Shown piece after piece: positions 9,869-18,362 of a stretch of 64,000 nucleotides of DNA (within the stretch, counting starts at the first letter, position 1; each line of letters opens with the position of its first letter). Position numbers and translations under genes: made by a program. Origin of the DNA: Xanthomonas fragariae (lineage in GTDB: Bacteria; Pseudomonadota; Gammaproteobacteria; Xanthomonadales; Xanthomonadaceae); NCBI RefSeq assembly GCF_017603965.1, contig NZ_CP071955.1, positions 3,162,001-3,226,000 of the forward strand, written 5' to 3'. The notes beneath the pieces are model-generated. The model made no database searches, was not told where the DNA came from, and was given only the letters and a program-made list of their open reading frames with translations.

Positions 9869-10588
9869 CTATGGTGCAACGCCGGTCGCCTTCGCTGCGC
9901 GTGCGGCCTGTTGTTCGGCCAGGGTCAGTGCAACGTTGTTGCGCAGATAGGCCGGTTCGACCCGCTCCGGCGCCACGCCTTCCCCGCGCAACAGCGCTGG
10001 CACCGCGAGTGTAAGTAGATCGGCCGCATGCGGCAGCGCGGCTGCGTCGACGCTGCTCAGCTGCCTTGCAAACTGCTGTTGCAGGAGTGCATCGGCAGCG
10101 GCCAATCCGGTGCCGACACCGGCGAAGCGCTGCGCGGCATCGGGCGGGACGAACGCGTCCGGCGCGCATACGACTTCCGGCCCTGATTCCCGCAACCACT
10201 CGCCGCGGCGTTCGAAGACACCGGCATACACCTCACCCATGCGCGCATCGATGCAGGCCAGTACGTGCGTCGCATCGTCAGGCGCGCGCAATGCCAGCAC
10301 CTGCAGGGTGGAGACCGCCAGCACCGGCAGGTCCAGGCCCAGCGCAATGCCTTGCGCGATGCCGATCCCCAGACGCACGCCGGTAAAGGCGCCTGGGCCA
10401 CGACCGACGGCAATCGCATCGAGCTGGCGGCGTGCGATGCCTGCATCGGCCAGTAGCTGTTCTGCCCACGGCAGTGCCAGTTCGGCATGACGGCGCGGCG
10501 CCAGTTCGAAGTGCTCGATCACGCGACCATCCACGTGCAGCGCAACGGAACAGGCTTCGGTGGAGGTCTCGAACGCAAGGACTTTCAC
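9869..10588 (-). CDS. tsaB: TsaB, tRNA t6A biosynthesis protein
   Basis: 239-residue ASKHA-fold partner of TsaD in making N6-threonylcarbamoyladenosine at position 37 of ANN-decoding tRNAs. The family hallmarks are clear: MKVLAFETSTEACSVAL at the N-terminus and the glycine-rich GRGPGAFTGVRLGIGIAQGIA. Length agrees with E. coli TsaB (231). The start is the ATG at 10588. It lies 187 bp downstream of the YoaA-like helicase on the same strand. Confidence 0.95.
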   Translation of the reverse strand: MKVLAFETSTEACSVALHVDGRVIEHFELAPRRHAELALPWAEQLLADAGIARRQLDAIAVGRGPGAFTGVRLGIGIAQGIALGLDLPVLAVSTLQVLALRAPDDATHVLACIDARMGEVYAGVFERRGEWLRESGPEVVCAPDAFVPPDAAQRFAGVGTGLAAADALLQQQFARQLSSVDAAALPHAADLLTLAVPALLRGEGVAPERVEPAYLRNNVALTLAEQQAARAAKATGVAP

Positions 10589-10775
10589 TGGAGAGCCGGG
10601 CCCCGGAACCCGGGGCCGGAGACTCGGAAAGGCGCAAGGCGTGAAATCGTGAAGATGAGCAGTTTCATGGGGAACCAGAACCCGAAAGTGACGAAAATTT
10701 TAATGCATTGGCTCGGCGCGCTGGAGCGCTGACCACTGCGCGCGCCCGATACCGCGACAACACGCTGACCAACGC
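10589..10775. other. Intergenic spacer with GC-rich inverted repeat
   Basis: No gene is visible. Bases about 10594-10618 form a GC-rich imperfect palindrome (CCGGGCCCCGGAACCCGGGG), a possible stem-loop between the helicase stop and the tsaB start. Related GGTCCTGGG-type repeats extend into the 3' end of the helicase gene. Confidence 0.4.
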
Positions 10776-12779
10776 TTACTCCGGTCCTGGGTTCTGGGTC
10801 TGCGGTCCTGGGCTCTGCGTACTAGGACCAAAAAACGCACGCACCTCGCCGATCTCGCGGGTACGCGCAAATGGCGGCAGCGAGTTCATGAAGGTACGGC
10901 CATAGCCTTTATTCACCAACCGCGGATCGCACAGCACCAGCACGCCGCGATCGTTCTCGCTGCGGATCAACCGGCCCACGCCCTGTTTGAGTGCGATCAC
11001 TGCCTGCGGCAATTGTTCGTCGCGGAACGGATTGCCGCCCTCGCGGCGAATCGCATCCAGGCGTGCTTCAAACACCGGGTCGTCGGGGGCGGCAAACGGC
11101 AATTTGTCGATCACCACCACGCTCAAGGCATCGCCGACCACGTCCACACCCTCGCGGAAGCTGGCCGAGCCCAGCAGTACGCCGTTGCCGGAATCGCGAA
11201 AGCGTTGCAGCAAGCTCGCGCGCGGCGCTTGGCCCTGCACGAACAAGGGCCACCGCGCGCCACGCAACGCTTCGGCGGCTTCGCGCAGCGCGCGGTGCGA
11301 GGCAAACAGCAAAAACGCTCGGCCGTTAGAGGCCTCCAGCACCGGCGTCAATACCGCGATCAACGCCGTGCCGAAGCCGCGCGCTGCCGGATCCGGCAGA
11401 TTCGGCGGCAGATAGCACAAAGCTTGACGCGCCCAATCGAAGGGGCTGGGTTGCAGCAACGTCACCGGATCGGTCAAACCCAGGCGCAGCGCAATGTGAT
11501 CGAACTCGCCACCTACCGCCAACGTGGCCGAGGTGAACACCCACGCCGCCTGCGATTTTTCGCGATGCTCGCGTAGCGGGCCGGACACATCCAGTGGCGT
11601 GCGCTGGCAGCGGAATCCGCGCGGACTGAGCTCGTACCAGAGCACATCGTTCTCCACGACGGTATCCGGCAACTCCTGCTCGAAATCCAGCACCGGCGCG
11701 TCTTCGCCCAGCCAACGCGACAAGCGCGCCAGCGCTTCTTGCGCGCGTGCAGTGCAGCCATCGAAACCCGGCGAAGTCTCGCGCAACGGCAGCAAGGCTT
11801 CGCCCAACCGCGCCAGCGACGACAGCACCGCATCGAAACCTTCGCGCACCTGCGGCTTGGCCAGCGCACGCCACTGCGTGCCGCGTGGCGGCAGGCCTTC
11901 CATACCGGCGCGCAGGCCACGCAAGGCTTCGTCCAACGCCAGGATCGGTTCCTGCAAACTGGCTTGCGCACCGGCGACCGAGCGCGCTTCGACCATGCAG
12001 TCGCGCGCCAGTTCCTGCCACGGGCGCATGCCGAAACTTTCGCCGAAGAAATTGGCCGCCAGTTCCGGCAGCTGATGCGCTTCGTCGATAACGAAGGCCT
12101 GTGCGCCGGGCAGGATCTCGCCGAAGCCTTCCTGCTTGAGGGCCAGGTCGGCCAGCAGCAGATGATGATTGACCACCACCAGGTCGGCAGCCTGCGCGCG
12201 CTGACGCGCCTGCACCACGAAGCATTCGCTGTAGAACGGGCATTCGGTGCCCAGGCAATTGTCGATAGTAGAGGTCACCAGCGGCAGCAACGGCGAATCG
12301 TCCGGCAAAGCGTCCATCTCGGCCATGTCGCCGAACTGGGTGCGCCCGCTCCAGGCCACGATGCGCTGGAACTGCGAGACTTGTTCGGGCGTTGCAAACC
12401 GCGGCTCGCCGCGCGCCTGCTGGGTGCGGTATTTGCACAGGTAATTCGCGCGCCCCTTCAGCAACGCGCTGCGCAGGCCAACGCCCAAAGCGGCGCGCAC
12501 ACGCGGCAAATCGCGGTGGAACAGCTGATCCTGCAGCGCGCGCGTGCCGGTCGAGACAATGGTCTTGAGTCCGGACAGCAGCGCCGGCACCAGATAGGCG
12601 TAAGTCTTGCCGGTCCCAGTGCCGGCCTCGGCCAACAGCACATCGCGCTGCTCGAACGCCTCGGCGATGGCGCCGGTCAGGCGCAACTGCGCGGCACGCG
12701 GCGCAAACGCATCGAGCTGACGCGCAAGCGCCCCGCCCTCGCTGAGCGCCTCGATGCTGGCATTGGCAAGTTGGGACAT
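10776..12779 (-). CDS. yoaA: YoaA/DinG-like ATP-dependent DNA helicase (XPD type, Fe-S)
   Basis: 667-residue superfamily 2 helicase. Walker A is AEAGTGTGKTYAYLVPALL (about 51-69) and the DEAH box is VIDEAHQLPELA. Four cysteines placed as in Fe-S XPD/DinG enzymes are seen: NYLCKY and DNCLGTECPFYSEC. Motifs V/VI are at SASFREGVDVVGD and QGVGRLIRSENDRG. In characterised bacteria these enzymes act in replication repair. YoaA is preferred over DinG on length and motif layout, though the distinction is inferred. The last 17 residues (GPSTQSPGPQTQNPGPE) are encoded by a repetitive tract and probably extend the original C-terminus. Confidence 0.9.
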   Translation of the reverse strand: MSQLANASIEALSEGGALARQLDAFAPRAAQLRLTGAIAEAFEQRDVLLAEAGTGTGKTYAYLVPALLSGLKTIVSTGTRALQDQLFHRDLPRVRAALGVGLRSALLKGRANYLCKYRTQQARGEPRFATPEQVSQFQRIVAWSGRTQFGDMAEMDALPDDSPLLPLVTSTIDNCLGTECPFYSECFVVQARQRAQAADLVVVNHHLLLADLALKQEGFGEILPGAQAFVIDEAHQLPELAANFFGESFGMRPWQELARDCMVEARSVAGAQASLQEPILALDEALRGLRAGMEGLPPRGTQWRALAKPQVREGFDAVLSSLARLGEALLPLRETSPGFDGCTARAQEALARLSRWLGEDAPVLDFEQELPDTVVENDVLWYELSPRGFRCQRTPLDVSGPLREHREKSQAAWVFTSATLAVGGEFDHIALRLGLTDPVTLLQPSPFDWARQALCYLPPNLPDPAARGFGTALIAVLTPVLEASNGRAFLLFASHRALREAAEALRGARWPLFVQGQAPRASLLQRFRDSGNGVLLGSASFREGVDVVGDALSVVVIDKLPFAAPDDPVFEARLDAIRREGGNPFRDEQLPQAVIALKQGVGRLIRSENDRGVLVLCDPRLVNKGYGRTFMNSLPPFARTREIGEVRAFFGPSTQSPGPQTQNPGPE

Positions 12780-12975
12780 GAGACCAAACGAAAAGCGGAC
12801 AGGAAGCGCGACAGCCTAGCGCGTACGCAGTGATGCTGGCTTGGTTGCGCCTGGCCGGTGGCTGGACGCAGCCGGGACCGGAAGTATCCGCCTGCCCACC
12901 GCAGCGCTAAACGACGCCACGGTGCTGCCATCGGCGAGCGCGCACCTCTGGAACGACGCACACCGCGTGGAGTGC

Positions 12976-13503
12976 TCAATACCGCTTCACACTAGGCACC
13001 GTGCAGCCGGCGATCTGCACCTTGGCCGAGGCGGCGTTTTCTTTCTCGCCCCGCGCGAGCCTGGACTGTTCGATGGTGGCCCAATGACGACGACACAGGG
13101 GCCCGGTCTTAGACCCCAGTTCGATTGCCTGCTTGGCGAATCGCTCGGCGGCCGGCCAATCGGCCTGCAGCACCGCCACTTCGGCGCGTTCCTGCAGGAT
13201 CGCCGGGTCGCCGGACACCAGGCCCAGCGCCTGATCCAACGCCGCCGCCGCGCCGGGCAGATCGCCGGCCCGGCGCTTGGACCTGGCAGTCTCGCGCAGA
13301 TCGTCGACCTGCGGGTCGCGCAGCGGCTGCACCGACAGCTCGGTGTCGTCGACCCCGGCCTCGCGTTCGATCAGCAACCACCGTTGGGTAGGCGTAGTCG
13401 GGTCCACCGGGGGCGGCGGCGGCGGCGCAGGTGGCGCGCTGACACACCCGGTAAGTGCGGCAAACACGCCGACGAGGACAAGCAAACGGTGCAATCGTGG
13501 CAT
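12976..13503 (-). CDS. Putative TPR-like lipoprotein downstream of mrcB
   Basis: 175-residue predicted lipoprotein. The ATG at 13503 follows GGAG at a good distance and gives a signal peptide ending in the lipobox LTGC (MPRLHRLLVLVGVFAALTGC). After lipidation comes a proline run (APPAPPPPPPVDP), then a helical segment with a TPR-like pattern (GDPAILQERAEVAVLQADWPAAERFAKQAIEL). It starts 13 bp after the mrcB stop, so the two are probably one operon. A role as an outer-membrane partner or activator of PBP1B (compare LpoB/CsiV-type partners) is plausible from context but unproven. The longer frame to 13737 runs into mrcB and is rejected. Confidence 0.75.
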   Translation of the reverse strand: MPRLHRLLVLVGVFAALTGCVSAPPAPPPPPPVDPTTPTQRWLLIEREAGVDDTELSVQPLRDPQVDDLRETARSKRRAGDLPGAAAALDQALGLVSGDPAILQERAEVAVLQADWPAAERFAKQAIELGSKTGPLCRRHWATIEQSRLARGEKENAASAKVQIAGCTVPSVKRY

Positions 13504-13516
13504 GGGGTCACTCCAA

Positions 13517-15961
13517 TCAATGCGCAGGTGGAGACGTGGCAGGCGCCGGTGCGGGTGCTTCGGGCTTTTTTTCCAGACCGAAGAAACGGCGCCAGCCACC
13601 TCCACTGGATTGCTCGGCAGGTGCCGCAAGATCGCCGGGCGGGGCTTCGATCGACGGTGCATTGCCGGCACACGGAGCATAGGCCGGCGTGAAGCCGACC
13701 ACGAACGGGAATTGGCGCGCGCCCGGGCAACCGGCATCGGTCACGCCTGTACCGGACGCGTCCACCCACTGCCAGTCCAGGCCCTTGCCGCTGACCTTCA
13801 ACGGCGCGCTCGGCAGGCGCGCGAAAATGCTCGACCACACCCGCATCGCGCCGGTGGCGCCGTACAGACCGGTCTGCTCGTTCTGATCGTTGCCCATCCA
13901 GATTACCGCCAGGTGGTCGCCGGTGTAGCCGGCATACCAACTGTCGCGGCCATCGTTGGAGGTGCCGGTCTTGCCGGCCGGCGCCAGACGGCCAAATCCA
14001 TCGTCCAGCAACTGCCGCGCGGTACCGCCGCTGACCACCTGCTGCAAGGCGATGCTGATCAGGTTGGCGGCCACCGAATCGCCCTCCTGCGCTGGGGCCG
14101 GGGTCTTGTCGTAGCGCTTGAGCAGCTTGCCTTGCGGGTCAAGCACGCCGCGCACCGCATGCAGCGGCTGGATTTCGCCGCCGGCGGCTAGGAATTGGTA
14201 GAGCTGCGCCATGCCATACGGGCTCTGGTCGGTCGCGCCCAGGATCAGCGACGGATTGGTGTCGGCCTTGATACCGGCGAGCACCTGGATCAGTTGTGCG
14301 ATGCGCTCCGGGCCGACCTGCAGGCCCACGCGCACCGTGGCCTGGTTGTAGGAATGCGCCAACGCATCGATCAGCCGTACCGTGCCATGACTGCGGTTGT
14401 CGGAATTGCCCGGCGACCAAGTCTTGCCGCGACTGAGCTGCACCGCGACCGGCGAATCGTCGACCCAACTGGACAAGGCCCAGCGATCCGGCGACGCCAG
14501 CGCCAGCAGATATACGAACGGTTTGAGCAACGAGCCGACCTGCCGCTGCGCTTCCACCGCGCGATTGAAGCCTGGCTTGGCGACATCGCGGCTACCGACC
14601 ACCGCCAACACATCACCGTTATGCACGTCGGTCAGCACCAGACCGGCTTGCAGCGGCGGACGCTTCTTGTTTTCCAGCCGCTTGATGGCGCCGGTCACTG
14701 CGCCTTCGGCATAGGCCTGCGCAGACGGCGACATGCCGGTCAGCACGCTCATGCCAGCACCTTGCAGCACGCCTTCCGGGTAATCGTGCGCCAGTTGCCG
14801 CCGCACCAGATCCACATAGGCCGGGAAGCGATTGGCCGCAACCAACCCGGGCTCGGTGGGTACGCCCAACGGCGCGGCCAGCGCGCGCTTGTATTCGGCG
14901 ACATCGATGAGGTTGTTTTCATGCAGTTTGCCGAGCACGAAATTGCGCCGATCCAGCGCGCGTTCCGGGTTGCGTCGCGGGTCGTAGTAGGACGGCCCCT
15001 TGACCAGCCCGATCAGCAACGCGATCTGCTCGGTTGTCATCGAATTGAGCTCGCGACCGAACCACAGCTCGGCGCCCGAGGACACGCCATGGATCGCCTG
15101 CCCGCCGCGTTGGCCAAGATAGACCTGGTTGAGGTAGGCCTCCAGGATGGTGCGCTTGTCGTAGCGCGCCTCCATGATCACCGCATACAAAATTTCGTTG
15201 AACTTGCGGGTGAACGTCTGTTCCTTGCCGATGCCGAGCAGGCCGCTGCGTGCCAGCTGCTGGGTCAGCGTGCTGGCACCCTGACGCACATGGCCGCCGG
15301 AGCGCGCCATGATCCAGGCTGCGCGCACCATGCCGCTGAGATCGATGCCGTGGTGGCTGTTGAAGTCGCGGTCTTCGACCGCCTGCAGACCGGTGACCAG
15401 CAGCTCGGGCACTTCCTCCATGCGCACCAGGCGGCGTTCTTCCTGCTTCTGTCCGTACAAGGTGGCGATGCGCGCCGGGTCCAGACGCGCGCTGTTGAGC
15501 GCCTGGCGATCGCCGGCATCGCGCAGGCTGGCGATACGCCCACCGGACACGCTGACCTCGACACGTTGCGCAGGCACGCGCCCGTCCACGTCGCTGTAGC
15601 CGCGGCTGGCGATGGTGAAACGGCTGCCATCCTGCTGATAGGTACCGGGCAGCTTGGCTTGACCATCGTCGCGGTACGAGGCCGCGTCCAATTCGGTCTT
15701 CAAGGTGGCCGCATCCAGCGCATTGCCCGGCACCAGCACCAATGGCCGCCCGTAGACGCGGGTCGGGATCTGCCAACGCAGCTCGCCGAAGCGCTGGGTG
15801 ACCTGCTTGTTCAGATACACCGTGTAGGGAATCAGGAAACCGAGCGCAAGCGCAATCGCGGCCACACCCCAGACGATCAGTCTGCGTTGCCAGCGGGAGC
15901 CTTGCTCGTTGGTGTCGTCCTCGAAATCGTCGGGAGCGTCGTGGTCGTGGCGTCGGGGCAC
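13517..15961 (-). CDS. mrcB: Penicillin-binding protein 1B (bifunctional)
   Basis: 814-residue class A PBP that polymerises and cross-links peptidoglycan in the periplasm. Short cytosolic head, membrane anchor (about 28-50, LIVWGVAAIALALGFLIPYT), UvrB-domain-2-like linker, then GT51 glycosyltransferase with the catalytic Glu in QAVEDRDFNSHHGID and GASTLTQQLAR. The transpeptidase domain has SLLK (RQVGSLLKPFV), SYN (AHSYNQATV) and KTGTS. The tail is Pro/Ala-rich. Length and motif order match the E. coli family. Co-transcribed with the small lipoprotein downstream. Confidence 0.97.
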   Translation of the reverse strand: MPRRHDHDAPDDFEDDTNEQGSRWQRRLIVWGVAAIALALGFLIPYTVYLNKQVTQRFGELRWQIPTRVYGRPLVLVPGNALDAATLKTELDAASYRDDGQAKLPGTYQQDGSRFTIASRGYSDVDGRVPAQRVEVSVSGGRIASLRDAGDRQALNSARLDPARIATLYGQKQEERRLVRMEEVPELLVTGLQAVEDRDFNSHHGIDLSGMVRAAWIMARSGGHVRQGASTLTQQLARSGLLGIGKEQTFTRKFNEILYAVIMEARYDKRTILEAYLNQVYLGQRGGQAIHGVSSGAELWFGRELNSMTTEQIALLIGLVKGPSYYDPRRNPERALDRRNFVLGKLHENNLIDVAEYKRALAAPLGVPTEPGLVAANRFPAYVDLVRRQLAHDYPEGVLQGAGMSVLTGMSPSAQAYAEGAVTGAIKRLENKKRPPLQAGLVLTDVHNGDVLAVVGSRDVAKPGFNRAVEAQRQVGSLLKPFVYLLALASPDRWALSSWVDDSPVAVQLSRGKTWSPGNSDNRSHGTVRLIDALAHSYNQATVRVGLQVGPERIAQLIQVLAGIKADTNPSLILGATDQSPYGMAQLYQFLAAGGEIQPLHAVRGVLDPQGKLLKRYDKTPAPAQEGDSVAANLISIALQQVVSGGTARQLLDDGFGRLAPAGKTGTSNDGRDSWYAGYTGDHLAVIWMGNDQNEQTGLYGATGAMRVWSSIFARLPSAPLKVSGKGLDWQWVDASGTGVTDAGCPGARQFPFVVGFTPAYAPCAGNAPSIEAPPGDLAAPAEQSSGGGWRRFFGLEKKPEAPAPAPATSPPAH

Positions 15962-16040
15962 AGGGATGCGAGAATGTAGAGTCCGGCGAGTCTAGCGCAG
16001 CGCCGTCATGGCTGTGACCCACCGGGGCCTTAGGACTTAA

Positions 16041-16180
16041 GAGCGGCTAACGAAACTAGCGGGCTCATCGTCGGTGGGCGCGGCCAGTGTTCGGAATCAG
16101 CATGCACCACTCGTACACTGCGGTTCCGGGCGCACCGTCTGCGCATCCGACGACGAGGCGTTACGGTTCACTGCCACGCC
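16041..16180. mobile_element. MITE-like element copy 2 (degraded)
   Basis: The left end GAGCGGCTAACGAAAC follows a TAA. The core (GCGGCCAGTGTTCGGAATCA, CACTCGTACACTGCGGTTC) is clearly the same family as the copies at 46264 and 61410. The right end is eroded and the boundary is approximate. It fills the gap between divergent mrcB and the glycosyltransferase gene, and the open frame upstream of the latter (from 16074) is mostly repeat sequence. Confidence 0.7.
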
Positions 16181-16199
16181 ACGCTGGAGTTCCAACGCA

Positions 16200-18302
16200 A
16201 TGTCGATGTCTTTGGCCGATGCACGCTATCTGTTCAATCGCGTTCTCGGTCTGATCCACCGCAGTGTGGCCAGCATGCGCACACGCGGCTGGCGCGCCAC
16301 CTGGCAGCGCATTCGCGTGCATACGCAGGCACCGCCGGTGGCGCTCGGCACGCCGCTGTGGTTGCCGGAGGCGGCGCCGTTTGCCGCGTTCGCGGTTCCG
16401 CACAGCGACGCCCCGCGCGTGACGCTGGTGATTCCGGTCTACAACCACATCGCGCACACGCTGGCGTGCCTGCGCGCACTGGCGGCACATCCGCCGCTGC
16501 TGGAGGTGGAGATCATCGTCGTGGACGACGGCAGCAGCGATGCCACGCAGGCGCAGCTACCGCAGGTGCAAGGGCTGCACTACCACCGGCGCGCCAGCAA
16601 TGGCGGCTTTATCGCCGCCTGCAACGACGGCATCGCACTGGCACGCGGCGACTACGTGGTGCTGCTCAACAACGACACCATCCCGCAACCCGGCTGGCTG
16701 GATCGGCTGATCGACACATTTGCCCAGCACCCCGTCGCCGGACTGGTCGGCGCGCAACTGGTGTACCCGGATGGACGCCTGCAGGAATCCGGCGGCGTGG
16801 TGTTCGCCGACGGCAGCGCCTGGAGTTACGGTCGCTTTGAATCGACCGACGACCCGCGCTATGCCCATGTGCGTGCGATGGACTACTGCTCGGGCGCGGC
16901 GATCGCGCTGCCACGCGCGCTGTTGCAGACGCTGGGCGGGCTGGATCGCCGCTACATGCCTGCCTACTACGAAGACACCGATCTGGCGTTTGCGGTGCGT
17001 GCCGCCGGCTACCGGGTGCTGGTGCAACCGGCCAGCGTGGTGGTGCATGACGAGGGCACCAGCAATGGCACCGACACCCGCACCGGGGTGAAGGCGTATC
17101 AGGTGCGCAACCAAGGCGTGTTCGCCGACAAGTGGCAGCAGGCGCTGGCAACGCAGCTGCCGGTCGGCACGGTCCCCGAACCTGCGCTGCTGCATCGTGG
17201 CCAACGCCAGGTGCTGATCCTGGACGAATGCGTGCCGCAACCCGATCGCGACTCGGGCTCGTTGCGGCAGTTCAATCTGATCCGCCTGCTGCGCCAAGAA
17301 GGCGCGCATGTGGTGTTCGTGCCGACCCGCCGCGAACACGCCGGACGGCACACACAGGCGCTGCAGCAACTAGGCGTGGAGGTCTGGTACGCGCCGTTCC
17401 TGGACGGCATCGGCAGCTGGTTGCGCACGCACGGCCCGCGCTTTGCGGTGGCGCTGCTGGTGCGTCACCACGTAGCGCATGCCTGCCTGCCATTGCTGAA
17501 ACAGTACGCCCCACAGGCGCGCACCTTGTTCGATACCGTTGATTTGCACTACGTGCGCGAACGCCGCGGCGCCGAGTTGGCCGGCGATGCCAACCTACTG
17601 CGTGCGGCGCAGCGCACTCGCCTGCGCGAACTGGAGATCATGGCCGCCACCGACGTCACCGTGCTGGTATCGGCAGCCGAACAGGCGCAACTGCGTCAGG
17701 ACGCGCCACACATCCGCACCGCCCTGCTGTCCAACCTGCATGAGGTGGCCGGCAGCGGCCACAGCTTCGAGCAACGCCGCGATCTGGTGTTCGTCGGTGG
17801 CTTCCGGCATCCGCCCAATGTGGATGCGGTGCAGTGGTTCATCAGCGCGATCTTCCCGCAGGTGCGTGCGCAATTGCCTGAAGTGGTCTTCCATTGCATC
17901 GGCGCGGACATGCCGGAGGCGCTGACACTGCTGGCCGACGAATGCCCCGGCGTGCAACTGCACGGGCACGTGCCGGACCTGGTGCCGTACATGCACAGCG
18001 CGCGGATTGCGGTAGCGCCGCTGCGCTTCGGCGCCGGTGTGAAAGGCAAGATCAATCTGAGCATGGCGCACGGGCAGCCTGTGGTCGGCACCACCTGCGC
18101 GGTGGAAGGCATGCATTTGCGCGATGGCGAAGATGTCTGCGTGGCCGATGACGCCGATGCGTTCGCCGAGGCGATCGTGCGCCTGTATCGCGATGCGGCA
18201 CTGTGGCAACGCCTGGCCGACAACGGGCTGCATAACGTGGCCCGGCATTTTTCGCTGGATGCGGCGCGTGGCACGGTGCGCGCGCTGTTTATCGCGGAGT
18301 GA
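16200..18302 (+). CDS. Two-domain glycosyltransferase (GT2 + GT4-like)
   Basis: 700 residues from the ATG at 16200. The N-terminal third is a GT-A fold family 2 transferase (VTLVIPVYNH, EIIVVDDGSSDATQ, NNDTIPQPGWLDRLI, then YMPAYYEDTDLAFAVRAAGY). The C-terminal half is a GT-B fold, family 4-like (RRDLVFVGGFRHPPNVDAVQ, GHVPDLVPYMHSARIAVAPL, GAGVKGKINLSMAHGQPVVG). Such tandem enzymes build cell-surface glycans (O-antigen, rhamnan or flagellin glycan). The substrate cannot be told from sequence, and no other glycan gene is adjacent. The start at 16074 is rejected because it reads through a MITE remnant. Confidence 0.88.
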   Translation: MSMSLADARYLFNRVLGLIHRSVASMRTRGWRATWQRIRVHTQAPPVALGTPLWLPEAAPFAAFAVPHSDAPRVTLVIPVYNHIAHTLACLRALAAHPPLLEVEIIVVDDGSSDATQAQLPQVQGLHYHRRASNGGFIAACNDGIALARGDYVVLLNNDTIPQPGWLDRLIDTFAQHPVAGLVGAQLVYPDGRLQESGGVVFADGSAWSYGRFESTDDPRYAHVRAMDYCSGAAIALPRALLQTLGGLDRRYMPAYYEDTDLAFAVRAAGYRVLVQPASVVVHDEGTSNGTDTRTGVKAYQVRNQGVFADKWQQALATQLPVGTVPEPALLHRGQRQVLILDECVPQPDRDSGSLRQFNLIRLLRQEGAHVVFVPTRREHAGRHTQALQQLGVEVWYAPFLDGIGSWLRTHGPRFAVALLVRHHVAHACLPLLKQYAPQARTLFDTVDLHYVRERRGAELAGDANLLRAAQRTRLRELEIMAATDVTVLVSAAEQAQLRQDAPHIRTALLSNLHEVAGSGHSFEQRRDLVFVGGFRHPPNVDAVQWFISAIFPQVRAQLPEVVFHCIGADMPEALTLLADECPGVQLHGHVPDLVPYMHSARIAVAPLRFGAGVKGKINLSMAHGQPVVGTTCAVEGMHLRDGEDVCVADDADAFAEAIVRLYRDAALWQRLADNGLHNVARHFSLDAARGTVRALFIAE

Positions 18303-18362
18303 GTGTGCGCCGGGTGCTCAGGGATGGCGCTGTGGGTAGCGCCGCCGAAGACAGCCGCTGCG

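Noticed and set aside
11739..12833. Plus-strand open frame of 364 codons
   Set aside because: Antisense to the YoaA-like helicase, whose motifs are complete on the minus strand.
14195..15979. Plus-strand open frame of 594 codons
   Set aside because: Antisense to mrcB; low-complexity His/Arg/Gln composition.
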